Positions 53,713 through 62,592 of a stretch of 64,000 bases of DNA are shown piece by piece. The position numbers and the translations under genes were made by a program. The notes beneath the pieces are model-generated. The model was given only the letters and a program-made list of their open reading frames with translations, was not told where the DNA came from and did no database searches. Each line of letters opens with the position of its first letter. The first letter of the stretch is position 1. The stretch spans positions 1 to 64,000 of the forward strand of contig JAFKER010000006.1 in the NCBI GenBank assembly GCA_017308595.1. Reading direction: 5' to 3'. The stretch comes from Afipia sp. GTDB taxonomy: Bacteria > Pseudomonadota > Alphaproteobacteria > Rhizobiales > Xanthobacteraceae.

Positions 53713-54927
53713 ATGACCATTCAGAATGCCGACGCAGAGACGAAACTGACGTCTGCCCGCGCCGCCGTTTCCGCGGACATTGTCGCGCTGGCCGCGCTCG
53801 CCGCTGTCGGCTCGTTCGCAACCAGCATTCTGCTCCCGTCACTGCCTACGATCGCAAAGGCCTTGAATGTGTCCACGGCTGCCGTGGCCTCGGCCATCAG
53901 CATCTATCTCGCGGTCTTTGCGGTCGGGCAGTTGATCGTCGGGCCGCTGTCAGACCGCTACGGTCGGTGGAAGCCGGTGATCTTCGGCCTCGGTATCTTC
54001 GTGGCGGGGAGTATCTGGTGTCAGTTCGCGACCGACCTCCCGATGCTGCTGATCGGGCGAACCATTCAGGCGCTGGGCGCCTGCGCGGCGTCGGTCCTGT
54101 CGCGCGCCATCGCCCGCGATCTGTTGAGTGGCGAAGCACTGACGCGCGCGCTGGCCTTCATCATGGTCGCGATGTCGGCTGCTCCCGGCTTTTCGCCGCT
54201 GATCGGAGGTCTGCTTGATACGACATTCGGTTGGCGTTCAGAATTTTTCGTTGTCGCTGTATTCGGTGCCGTCGTTGCACTCGCCTATCTCAAGTATGTC
54301 GGCGAAACCCATCGGCCCGACAATTCCGTTTCGATTCAGGTTGGCGCAATCCTGCGCGGATACTGGGGGTTGCTCACCGATCTGCGCTTCATCGCACCGG
54401 CAGGCGCGATCGGCCTGTTCATGGGCGCGTTGTTCGCGATGTTCTCCGGAACGCCGCGCGTCCTGATCGACGGTCTCGGCTTCTCCCCGATCCAGCTCGG
54501 ACTGTTCTTCGCCGGCACCGTGTTCGTCGTCTTCGGCTCCGGCATGACGGCGCCGCGGCTGGCGATGAAGATCGGCCATGCCCGCGCCACTGTGGTTGGT
54601 CTGGTTATCGCGGCCGCTGGCGGCACGGCTCTGCTGCTGGCGCATTGGCTCACGCCCAGCATCTGGAGTTACCTGATCCCGGTGACAATCTTTCTTGCCG
54701 GTTTCGGCATGGTCAGCCCGCTGGCCACGGCAACAGCCCTGCAACCCTTCGGCGACCGGGCGGGTCTTGCGTCAGCGCTGGTCGGATTCCTGCAGATGGC
54801 AGGCGCGGCGGCCGGCGTGTCGCTGACCGCATCGATTGCAAGCGCTACGCTGGCCATCGGTCTCGTGCAGGCCGCGCTCACGCTGCTTGGGCTGATCTTG
54901 TATCTTGCAGGCCAACGCAGGGCCTGA
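53713..54927 (+). CDS. Bcr/CflA-family MFS drug-efflux transporter
   Basis: The 404-aa protein has twelve membrane helices with the DHA1/Bcr signatures. ATSILLPSLPTIAKALNVS lies in helix 1-2, GPLSDRYGRWKPVIFGLGIF is the MFS motif, and ALGACAASVLSRAIARDL is motif C-like. It should export drugs or metabolites by proton antiport; the substrate is unknown. A palindromic operator in the promoter points to repressor control. Confidence 0.9.
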   Translation: MTIQNADAETKLTSARAAVSADIVALAALAAVGSFATSILLPSLPTIAKALNVSTAAVASAISIYLAVFAVGQLIVGPLSDRYGRWKPVIFGLGIFVAGSIWCQFATDLPMLLIGRTIQALGACAASVLSRAIARDLLSGEALTRALAFIMVAMSAAPGFSPLIGGLLDTTFGWRSEFFVVAVFGAVVALAYLKYVGETHRPDNSVSIQVGAILRGYWGLLTDLRFIAPAGAIGLFMGALFAMFSGTPRVLIDGLGFSPIQLGLFFAGTVFVVFGSGMTAPRLAMKIGHARATVVGLVIAAAGGTALLLAHWLTPSIWSYLIPVTIFLAGFGMVSPLATATALQPFGDRAGLASALVGFLQMAGAAAGVSLTASIASATLAIGLVQAALTLLGLILYLAGQRRA

Positions 54928-54940
54928 TCCCCAAAACATA

Positions 54941-54960
54941 AACCGGCCCATGGGCCGGTT
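54941..54960. terminator. Perfect 20-bp palindrome between convergent genes
   Basis: AACCGGCCCATGGGCCGGTT is a perfect palindrome 13 bases after the exporter stop. Minus-strand transcripts meet TTTATGTTTTGG after it, so it may terminate the small gene at 55020 as well. Confidence 0.7.
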
Positions 54961-55019
54961 CATGCTGAACAGATCGATAAAGCGATGGGCTTACGAACGG
55001 CCTGCTTCAGGGTTTTGCT

Positions 55020-55247
55020 TTAGCAGGACGCGCCCCAGCCCTTGGGAAACGGAATCATCGGCCACGCGCCGGACTCGGCGCCAGAACCGGAACAATCAGA
55101 TGCCTTGTCGCCCGGCTCAAGAACGCCGCCGCAATACGGGCAATTGTTGTCGTTTGCCGCCGGCGGCAAGTCGCCGGATGCATCGATCACTTCATGGGCG
55201 AAAAAATTAACCACATGAAGGCGCGGGATCACTCGAAATGCGGGCAT
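55020..55247 (-). CDS. 75-aa protein with a CxxC zinc-ribbon-like motif
   Basis: The small protein (MPAFRVIPRLHVVNFFAHE, ANDNNCPYCGGVLEPGDKAS, DCSGSGAES, FPKGWGASC) has a CPYCGG knuckle, with further cysteines at DC and the last residue. The first CxxC could be half of a zinc ribbon. No family is recognised. The last cysteine is terminal (GASC). It may be a soluble metal-binding or redox peptide. It is convergent with the exporter across a palindrome. Confidence 0.6.
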   Translation of the reverse strand: MPAFRVIPRLHVVNFFAHEVIDASGDLPPAANDNNCPYCGGVLEPGDKASDCSGSGAESGAWPMIPFPKGWGASC

Positions 55248-55371
55248 GCTCAGTCCTCTTCATCAGAGGCTGCATCATGCCTGCGAGATCATGCCGGTCC
55301 GTTCAGCGGAACGCTCAAATTTTAGCGGTCCTGCGCTTTCTTGCGGGAACTCAAACGGATTCCGATGATGC

Positions 55372-56217
55372 TTAACGTCCGACAATCAGGCCGCGGCTGG
55401 TGACAACCACCCAGCGTCCATCCTGGCGACGGATTGCGTCGACCCGGCCGACACCCGGAAGCGGGTCGCCGGGGATCACATCGAAGATGCCCTGACGGCC
55501 AGCCACGGTTGCCGTGCCGTCATAGACATCGCGCAACGTCCAGCCTTCGACAATCGGAAGCCGGTTCTGCTGCGGCGCTGTGGCCTTGATCGACCCCGTG
55601 GTTTCCGGTGCAGCCACGGCAGGTGCTGGCGTACGCAGCTTTTCGACGGCCTCATTGAGCTTGGCCAGCTTCGCGGCGGGCTCGGCCTGCGCTTTCTCGA
55701 CGCGGTCGATACGATCGACAATCTTCGCAGATTGCGCGGCGCTGCTGGACTTGAGCGCGGCGATATCGGCATTGATCTTTCCGATCGCGCCTTCCAGCGA
55801 ACGTGCCTGTTCGGCCGCGCTTGCCGCCGCAACCGCAGCAGTCTGATCGCCCTTCACCAAATGTCCGACGCCCGCAGTGGCCAGTGCGCCCCCGATCGCG
55901 CCGACAGCGGCTGCGATGGCAACGATGGCTGCGATCGAAAGCCGGCGGCTTCCTGCTTCGGAAGGCGCTGCAGTGAATTGCTTTTCTCGCGCCGCGCTCT
56001 CATTGGAAACAATATCTTCCCAGGAGCTGTGCGGCGTCAGGCGCTGGAGAGTGATTTCCTTCGATGGCTGCCTCGCGGGCTGATTGCGGGCACCTTCCAT
56101 CGCGGTGTCTGGCACTTCGGCTTCATGCGCGCCCGTATTGACAACTTCAGGCACCAGCGAAGCCTCGCTGTGGTTGCCTGCGTCCTTGATTTCGCCGTCG
56201 GCAATGGGATCGGTCAT
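55372..56217 (-). CDS. 281-aa membrane protein with coiled coil, unknown
   Basis: About 90 polar residues lead to one membrane helix (SIAAIVAIAAAVGAIGGALA, near 95-115), then a coiled-coil stretch (SLEGAIGKINADIAALKSSS, VDRIDRVEKAQAEPAAKLA). A conserved-looking C-terminal domain follows (GWTLRDVYDGTATVAGRQGI, DAIRRQDGRWVVVTSRGLI), which is probably periplasmic. Proteins like this occur in Bradyrhizobium relatives without a known role. It stands alone between the 75-aa gene and gapN. Confidence 0.75.
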   Translation of the reverse strand: MTDPIADGEIKDAGNHSEASLVPEVVNTGAHEAEVPDTAMEGARNQPARQPSKEITLQRLTPHSSWEDIVSNESAAREKQFTAAPSEAGSRRLSIAAIVAIAAAVGAIGGALATAGVGHLVKGDQTAAVAAASAAEQARSLEGAIGKINADIAALKSSSAAQSAKIVDRIDRVEKAQAEPAAKLAKLNEAVEKLRTPAPAVAAPETTGSIKATAPQQNRLPIVEGWTLRDVYDGTATVAGRQGIFDVIPGDPLPGVGRVDAIRRQDGRWVVVTSRGLIVGR

Positions 56218-56354
56218 GAGTGCAAACTCCGGATAGGTTTACTATTTGGTAACCACGAATTGGTTGAGAATTCGTTACCAGATAGCGCCTTCCGGAATTC
56301 GCATCGGCATCACGTTGCAAGCGCCGGCAGCGCCGTCTCGTGATGTTGTATCGA

Positions 56355-58013
56355 TTACAAAATGAACCCAGTATTTATGAAGTTGGATTTGTGATCGCGG
56401 ACGATCTCATCGAGCAATCTTTTCGAATCGTCAGTCTGCTTGGCCGCAATCATTGAGCGGATCGAGAACGAGCGCAGCGCATCCGTTACCGACAGCGTGC
56501 CTTCCGCCGAGTCCTTGCGTCCGGTGAACGGAAAGACATCCGGCCCGCGCTGGCACTGACAATTGATATTCACGCGGCACACCTGATTGACCAGCGGATC
56601 GACCAGCCGCCCGATGGTGTCCGGATCTTCGCTGAAGATCGACACCTGCTGGCCATGCTCGGAAGTGATGACATAATCCAGCGCGGTATCGATGTCGTCG
56701 AATGCCATCACCGGCACGATCGGCCCGAACTGTTCTTCGCGATACAGCAGCATGCCTTCTTTCACCGGATAAACCACAGCCGGATAGAACAGCGTACCTG
56801 CACTTGTACCGCCGCCCTCGTTGATGATCTTGGCGCCCTTCTCTTTCGCATCTGCGACCAGCCGCGTCATGTGTTCGACCTTGCCGAATTCCGGCAACGG
56901 CGTCAGCGTGACACCCTTGTCCCATGGCATGCCTATTTTCAATTTGACGAATTCATCAGTGAAGCGCGCGAGGAATTTGTCCACGATCGAGCGATGCACG
57001 ATCAGCATCTTCAGTGCGGTACAACGCTGGCCATTGAAAGACAACGAGCCGAGCAGGCATTCCTTGACAGCAAGCTCGATGTCCGCATCGGGCAACACAA
57101 TGGCGGCGTTCTTGGCGTCGAGGCCGAGAATGGCGCGCAGGCGATTCACCTTCGGATGCATCTTCTTGAGATGGTCGGCGACGCGGCTTGAGCCGATCAA
57201 AGTCAGCACATTGACCTTGCCGGATTCCAGCAGCATCGGCACCACTTCGGAGCCCTTGCCGTAGACCGTATTGATAACGCCCTTCGGAAACGCGCTGCGG
57301 AAAGCTTCGAGCAGCGGCTGGAACAGCAGCACGCCGAACTTCGGCGGCTTGAACACCATGGTGTTGCCCATGATCAGCGCCGGAATCAGCGTCGCGAAGG
57401 TCTCGTTGAGCGGATAATTATACGGCCCCATGCACAGCACCACGCCCAGCGGCGTGCGGCGAATCTGGCCGATAGTGCCTTCGACAATGGTGAAGCGCGA
57501 ATTGTCGTTGTCGAGATGTTTCAGCGCTTCGATGGTCGCCTTCATGTATTCGACGGTGCGGTCGAATTCCTTCTGCGAATCCGGCAAGCTCTTGCCGATC
57601 TCCCACATGATGAGTTGTACGATCTGCTCGCGGCGGGCCACCATCTGCCGGGTGAAATCCTGCATGCATGCAATACGCTGCGCCACCGTCATGGTCGGCC
57701 ATTCGCCGCGGCCGTTGTCGTAAGCGGCCACAGCCGCATCGAGCGCGACCTTCGCCTCTGGAATACCGCCCACCGGATAGCTGCCAAGCTCCACCTGCTC
57801 CAGCGAGCCGTCAGCCTTGCGCACGCAAATCGCCGAACGCACGGTTTCCACCGGACCGCTCCACGGCTGGAGTTCGCCGTTCACGAGAACGTCGCGCTGA
57901 TGAACTGGCGGCGGAACACCGCAGTCCTTCAGCTTGCTGTTCTCGGGAAACAATTCTTTCAACTGCTGCGACGTGAGCATCATGACCTCATCGATTTCGC
58001 GTGGTCCGTACAT
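56355..58013 (-). CDS. gapN: Aldehyde dehydrogenase, GapN-like (NADP-dependent GAPDH type)
   Basis: The 552-aa protein is an ALDH-superfamily enzyme resembling non-phosphorylating glyceraldehyde-3-phosphate dehydrogenase (ALDH11). It has the cofactor stretch MGPYNYPLNETFATLIPAL and VFKPPKFG, the nucleotide loop LIGSSRVADHLKK, a glutamate-free LGLDAKNAAIVL where most ALDHs have ELGGK, and the catalytic Cys in FNGQRCTALK. The replaced Glu/Gly pair is a known GapN feature. GapN makes 3-phosphoglycerate and NADPH. The start may be 58013 or one of two ATGs at 57983 and 57980; GAGG favours the last. Confidence 0.78.
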   Translation of the reverse strand: MYGPREIDEVMMLTSQQLKELFPENSKLKDCGVPPPVHQRDVLVNGELQPWSGPVETVRSAICVRKADGSLEQVELGSYPVGGIPEAKVALDAAVAAYDNGRGEWPTMTVAQRIACMQDFTRQMVARREQIVQLIMWEIGKSLPDSQKEFDRTVEYMKATIEALKHLDNDNSRFTIVEGTIGQIRRTPLGVVLCMGPYNYPLNETFATLIPALIMGNTMVFKPPKFGVLLFQPLLEAFRSAFPKGVINTVYGKGSEVVPMLLESGKVNVLTLIGSSRVADHLKKMHPKVNRLRAILGLDAKNAAIVLPDADIELAVKECLLGSLSFNGQRCTALKMLIVHRSIVDKFLARFTDEFVKLKIGMPWDKGVTLTPLPEFGKVEHMTRLVADAKEKGAKIINEGGGTSAGTLFYPAVVYPVKEGMLLYREEQFGPIVPVMAFDDIDTALDYVITSEHGQQVSIFSEDPDTIGRLVDPLVNQVCRVNINCQCQRGPDVFPFTGRKDSAEGTLSVTDALRSFSIRSMIAAKQTDDSKRLLDEIVRDHKSNFINTGFIL

Positions 58014-58061
58014 GTCCGCACAACCGCACGGACATCACAGGCAGATGACCGGCGGGACTCA

Positions 58062-58094
58062 AGCCGATCCTTAGCCGATCCTTAGCCGATCCTT
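58062..58094. repeat. Triple tandem 11-bp repeat
   Basis: AGCCGATCCTT occurs three times in a row in the region upstream of the gapN start. It may be polymerase-slippage DNA or a set of binding sites. The rest of 58014-58264 shows no gene. Confidence 0.8.
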
Positions 58095-58264
58095 GGCGTG
58101 ACCGGAGCAGTCTGCCAGACGAATGAGTCGAAATGATTATGTGGGGATGCATTTATCGGACAACACCCATGCCGCCAATCCATGCAATCTGATCAATCCT
58201 GCGGCATGAGCAGCAGGGTCGCGCGCGGCAACACAGAAACGCTTCCGCGCGCGATCTTAAAGAG

Positions 58265-59590
58265 CTAACTGCGATAGATCCGCTTGAACTGCCGCTCGGC
58301 GGACGCCATGGCGCCCTTCAAATCTTCGCGGCCGGTGCAATAGTTCGCAAACATGTCGACCACCACGAAGTCCGCGATCGCGGCGGCGGCACTCTCGTTC
58401 AAGGTACCGATCCCCGCCGGAGTCGATGCCAGTTTGGCGACATCGCGATACGGCGTGTTCTTCGGATCGGCAGTCCAGATCGGATTGGCATCGTAGGCCA
58501 GCAGGAAGTGCGACAGATATCCCTGCGCCGCCTCGATCCATGGATTGAACTGCGGACCCTCCATCAGGAAAGCCGTGAACGCCTTGCACGCCTGCGGATA
58601 CTTCGAGAAGTTGAAGATCAGGATCGGGAAGCCGAGATGCTGTTCGCGGACCTGGCCGCTGATCCCGACCGGCAGATGCGCGTGATCCATGTCGGCTGCG
58701 ATCGCTGGATTTTCCTTCTTCGCCGCGACATAGATCGAAATGCCGTTGGTGGTGAGGTGAAGCTGGCCGGCCAGGAACGCCTTGTTGTTGGAGCTGTCAT
58801 TCCAGGAGACCACGCCGGGAATGAAGTTCTCGTAGAGCGACTTGACGTATTCCAGCGCCTTCGCCGTCTCGGGTGAATTGACGATCACCTTGTTGTTCTT
58901 GTCGACGGTGTAGGCGTTGTGCGCCCACATCGCCCAGGCGAGCCAGCCGTTGGCGTCGCCGGTTGCGTGGCCGAGCGCCATGCCCGCAGGCGTACCGTTT
59001 GCTTTCAGGCCTTTGATCAGTTCGCGGAAACCGCCGAGGTCTTTCGGGAATTCCTTGAAGCCGCACTTCTGAATGGCGGCGACGCGGTAGTTCACAAGGC
59101 CGCCGCTCGCCGCCACCGGAATGCCGAGCCACTTGTTGCCGCGCTTGCCGTAAGCCACGCCCGACGGCGCCCAGCCGCCATACTTCTTGCCGAGATAGTC
59201 GGCGACATCGGTGACATCGACGCATTTTTCCGGGAACAGATGCGGCAGCGAGTATAGCCCCCACACCATGTCGAGGCCCTGTCCGGTGTTGGCAGCCACC
59301 GACGCTTTGGGCTGGATGTCATCGAAGGATTCATTGGAGACGTTGATCTTGACGCCGGTCGCCTTCTGGAAAGCATCAACAATCTTCATGAAGGCGACAT
59401 CCTCCGCCTCCACGAACCGCTTCCACCGCAGCATGTTGATATTGGCGCCGGCTTCCGGCTTCCACGGCGCGGTCTGCGCCCAGGCCTTGGCATAGCCGAG
59501 CATCTGATCGGCGGACATGGTTGCCGCCGCAGCCAGCGTTGCGGCGCTTGCCTTGAGCAGAGATCGTCGATCCGGCGTGAACTCGGTCAT
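58265..59590 (-). CDS. Tat-exported ABC-transporter solute-binding protein
   Basis: The 441-aa protein opens with a twin-arginine signal (TPDRRSLLKASAATLAAAAT, with SADQM beyond and AWAQ near residue 38). A family-1 extracellular solute-binding fold follows (INMLRWKRFVEAEDVAFMKI, GLDMVWGLYSLPHLFPEKC, AWAMWAHNAYTVD). Such proteins bind sugars or polyols in the periplasm and deliver them to an ABC permease. No permease or ATPase gene is near, which is unusual. An inverted repeat lies 20 bases upstream of the start. Confidence 0.85.
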   Translation of the reverse strand: MTEFTPDRRSLLKASAATLAAAATMSADQMLGYAKAWAQTAPWKPEAGANINMLRWKRFVEAEDVAFMKIVDAFQKATGVKINVSNESFDDIQPKASVAANTGQGLDMVWGLYSLPHLFPEKCVDVTDVADYLGKKYGGWAPSGVAYGKRGNKWLGIPVAASGGLVNYRVAAIQKCGFKEFPKDLGGFRELIKGLKANGTPAGMALGHATGDANGWLAWAMWAHNAYTVDKNNKVIVNSPETAKALEYVKSLYENFIPGVVSWNDSSNNKAFLAGQLHLTTNGISIYVAAKKENPAIAADMDHAHLPVGISGQVREQHLGFPILIFNFSKYPQACKAFTAFLMEGPQFNPWIEAAQGYLSHFLLAYDANPIWTADPKNTPYRDVAKLASTPAGIGTLNESAAAAIADFVVVDMFANYCTGREDLKGAMASAERQFKRIYRS

Positions 59591-59610
59591 TAGCGTCTCC
59601 TCCCTGATGT

Positions 59611-59631
59611 ATTGGCCGTTGATCGGCCAAT
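59611..59631. promoter_or_regulatory. Operator-like inverted repeat before the solute-binding gene
   Basis: ATTGGCCG and CGGCCAAT flank TTGAT, 20 bases upstream of the start codon, where a repressor or a leader hairpin could act. Confidence 0.5.
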
Positions 59632-60034
59632 GTTTTCAAATCAACGTTTGCGCGTGCGACATCCTTCCTGAACGGGCCAGGCAAGCGGCGCCTGGGCAGC
59701 GCCGATGTAATCATCTGCCCGGGCCGCGATCAATGCGCGGTGCAGGGGAGCCTGACTCAGAATGCGATGAAGATTTTGTGCGGCTGCTGCCAACCCGGCA
59801 AAGGCAGCCGGGAAAGAAACGCTGGCGCTCCCTGGGAAACACCTGAAAGGCTCGCAAGGTATTGAAAAAGCTTAGTCAATGCCGACACATCCAGCATAGA
59901 CTCCGCCAACACCGTGCTAAGCTTACCGCCCTTTTTTTAACGCGTTTAGCTTCCGTTTCTCGAAGATATCCATCCGACGGCACGACGCGAAGAACAACAA
60001 CGCTGCGCCACTTTCCGAATGCGATTCGATTGCC
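59632..60034. other. Gap with one possible structured RNA or terminator
   Basis: No gene is visible. AAGCTTAG (59868-59875) pairs perfectly with CTAAGCTT (59917-59924), and seven T follow at 59932-59938, so a plus-strand transcript could fold and stop here. It might be the 3' end of a small RNA, or chance. Confidence 0.3.
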
Positions 60035-60349
60035 TCAAACGCGTCCAATCAAATTATCCAAGCGAGCGACGGTGAATTTAGCACATTCAACTTCGAGACG
60101 CGCCAAAGCAAACGCTCTTTTGATTTGGTGATCGCCCTCCAGCTTATTCATGGTTGCGATCAACGGACTGATCTGGCTCAACGCTCCTTCCAATAAGGTG
60201 ATCACGGCTTGCAGTTCGCAGTGCAGCTTTTCGATTCCGGCGGATGGCAACGACTGAGGATTCAACTCCGCGCCAATACCAGAAGGCTCCTTATTGACCG
60301 CCTCATGCACCGAGCCGTTCTTGGGATTAAATGCTATCACCCGTCCCAT
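60035..60349 (-). CDS. 104-aa hypothetical helical protein
   Basis: The protein (MGRVIAFNPKNGSVHEAVNK, then IEKLHCELQAVITLLEGALS, MNKLEGDHQIKRAFALARLE, VECAKFTVARLDNLIGRV) has a polar start and three helices of amphipathic look, like a small helical bundle. There is no signal peptide, and no family is recognised. Its position upstream of nothing on its strand and 87 bases downstream of the chemoreceptor end suggests it could share the chemoreceptor transcript. Confidence 0.6.
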   Translation of the reverse strand: MGRVIAFNPKNGSVHEAVNKEPSGIGAELNPQSLPSAGIEKLHCELQAVITLLEGALSQISPLIATMNKLEGDHQIKRAFALARLEVECAKFTVARLDNLIGRV

Positions 60350-60436
60350 AACTCCAACTCCTCATCTCACTTCAATTGAAACCATCCAGCACACGCATCT
60401 TAACAGAGGTGGGCTCTCGACATGAGCTCGGACATG

Positions 60437-62146
60437 TCAACCCAGTGCCGCAGCTTCAGCCGCAGCATGTTGCATGCTGGAAGACATGTCTCTTGTAACG
60501 ACGCTCTGTTCTTCGATCGCGGCCGCGGTCGATGTCACATATTCACTGACCTGCTGGATCGTCGAGCGAATCGTATTTAGAGATCCGACCACGTCACTGG
60601 AAATCGCACTGAGATTGTTGATCTCAGTATTAATCGTATCTGTTGCCTGCTTTGCCTGATTGGCGAGATTTTTCACCTCTGTGGCAACAACAGCAAATCC
60701 GCGCCCCGCTTCTCCCGCCCGTGCAGACTCGATCGTTGCGTTGAGTGCGAGCAAATTAATCTGACCGGTGATCTCGTGGATCATCTGCACGATATTGCTC
60801 ATGGAACGCGCCGCCTCCATTAGACGTTGCGCCTGTTGATCTGCTCCCTCCACATGCTGCACTGCTTCGCTCGTGGTTTCACGCGACTTCACCATGGCAG
60901 AGGAAATTTCCTGAACAGAAGCGCTAAGCTCTTCGGCTCCCGCCGCAACAGACTCCATCAAGCCGCGAACATGTTCGCTCTTTTTCCGTGCGATCACCTG
61001 CTGCGTTACATCGGAAGCGTACTTCACAACCTTGAACGGCTTACCGTTGAGATCGAAAATCGGATTGTAGGACGCCTGTATCCATATTTCGCGCCCACCT
61101 TTACCAACCCGCCGATATTCTCCCGTCTGGTAACAACCATCATTCAACGAGCGCCAGAATGCGCGGTATTCATCGCCACCACTTTCTGCCGGTGCCATGA
61201 ACATGGAGTGGTGCCTGCCCTGGATTTCATGGAGCGAGTAACCCAATGCGCTCTGGAAATTTTCATTCGCGGTTATCACCGTTCCATCCATGTTGAACTC
61301 GATGACGGCCTGAGATTTACCGATAGCAGCAATCTGCCCTGCAAAATCAGCCGTCTTGAGCCGCTGCTGGGTCGTATCGGTCGCAAACTTTATGATCTTA
61401 AACGGTTTGCCCTCGTCATCCAGGATCGGATTGTAAGAAGCAAGAATCCAGACTTCACGGCCACCCCTGCCGATCCGCTTGTATTCACCCGACTGATATT
61501 CGCCGCGTGTCAAACCAGCCCAGAATTCGCGGTAGGCTGCTCCATCTCGCTCGCTCGAATCAACGAACATCCGATGATGCTGCCCCTTGATATCGGAAAG
61601 CGAATATCCCACGGTTCTCAGGAAGTTTTCGTTTGCCGTAATGATTGTGCCGTCGAGCTCGAATTCGATGGTGGCTTGTGTTCGGCTTACCGCTGCGAGC
61701 TTGCCCGCGACATCGAGGCTGCCGGACTTCGCTTTGGTGACATCCGTTGCAAACTTAACGACTTTGACGGGTTTTCCGGCGCTATCCGCGATCGGGTTAT
61801 ATGACGCCTGAATCCAGATCGTACGATCACCTTTTGCGAAACGCTTGAATTCACCGGATTGAAACTCTCCGCGGCCAAGCGATGACCAGAATTCACGATA
61901 GCTCGCGCTGTCCCGCTCCGATGGGTGAACAAAAATGCTGTGGTGGCGCCCCCGAATCTCTTCAAGCGAATAGCCAAGAGTGTTCAGGAAATTCTTGTTT
62001 GCCGTAATGATCGTGCCATCCAGATTGAACTCGATGACGGCCTGAGAGCGATTCAACGCATCGATCTGAGCCTGCGCATTACTACGTCTACCACCGCCGA
62101 ACATTTCATGTGCTCCAATTAAACTGCTGGAAATTTCCAACGACAA
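60437..62146 (-). CDS. Soluble chemoreceptor with three PAS domains
   Basis: The 569-aa protein has three tandem PAS domains (about 25-135, 145-258 and 265-380) with the same signature each time: [38 protein letters not shown] and [19 protein letters not shown], each followed by HHSMF/HHRMF and WIQASYNP or WILASYNP. A methyl-accepting domain follows with [20 protein letters not shown]. There is no membrane helix. It is related to the two-PAS receptor at 36598-38079, so one arose by PAS duplication or loss. The ligand is not readable; Aer/BdlA-like redox or haem sensing is possible. Confidence 0.9.
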   Translation of the reverse strand: MSLEISSSLIGAHEMFGGGRRSNAQAQIDALNRSQAVIEFNLDGTIITANKNFLNTLGYSLEEIRGRHHSIFVHPSERDSASYREFWSSLGRGEFQSGEFKRFAKGDRTIWIQASYNPIADSAGKPVKVVKFATDVTKAKSGSLDVAGKLAAVSRTQATIEFELDGTIITANENFLRTVGYSLSDIKGQHHRMFVDSSERDGAAYREFWAGLTRGEYQSGEYKRIGRGGREVWILASYNPILDDEGKPFKIIKFATDTTQQRLKTADFAGQIAAIGKSQAVIEFNMDGTVITANENFQSALGYSLHEIQGRHHSMFMAPAESGGDEYRAFWRSLNDGCYQTGEYRRVGKGGREIWIQASYNPIFDLNGKPFKVVKYASDVTQQVIARKKSEHVRGLMESVAAGAEELSASVQEISSAMVKSRETTSEAVQHVEGADQQAQRLMEAARSMSNIVQMIHEITGQINLLALNATIESARAGEAGRGFAVVATEVKNLANQAKQATDTINTEINNLSAISSDVVGSLNTIRSTIQQVSEYVTSTAAAIEEQSVVTRDMSSSMQHAAAEAAALG

Positions 62147-62592
62147 TCATCGAGGTGAAGCACATTTAATTGCAGTTACTTAATTCATCACCGGCTCAAT
62201 TTCTGCCACCTTTGATCTGATCGTGCCAGCCATCACCACCGGCCCATACGGCGATAGTACGTTACTGCCATCTCAATAGATCGCAGATGAGAAAGTGTCA
62301 GGACAGGCAGAGTTACGTCAGAAAAGACAAAATACTGCCCGCAACTCCACCCTTCATAACGCGCTCGCTTTCAAAAGAAACATTGCCTATTGGATGGGAG
62401 ATGGAACTTTTCTTCTTTGTCTCCATTATTTTGCTGGGAAGACGAATGGCCGCAGGTGCAGGTGGGCAGCACGGCCTTTTGAGTAATAAGGTCTTTGAAC
62501 TCATTGACATTGCATTTTTCTTGAAACGTGATTGTGGTGATGACCGCAATCACAGATCGCTCATGGCCGGGATTTTCTAAAGCGCGAATTTC
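62147..62592. other. Divergent gap, no gene supported
   Basis: The 446 bases between the divergent chemoreceptor and PAS-AraC genes hold several short frames on both strands (for example 62287-62580 plus), none with a good ribosome-binding site or recognisable product. Promoters for both flanking genes must lie here. Confidence 0.5.

Noticed and set aside
62287-62580. 97-aa plus-strand frame before the PAS-AraC gene
   Set aside because: It has no ribosome-binding site, and overlapping minus-strand frames of similar quality exist; likely non-coding.
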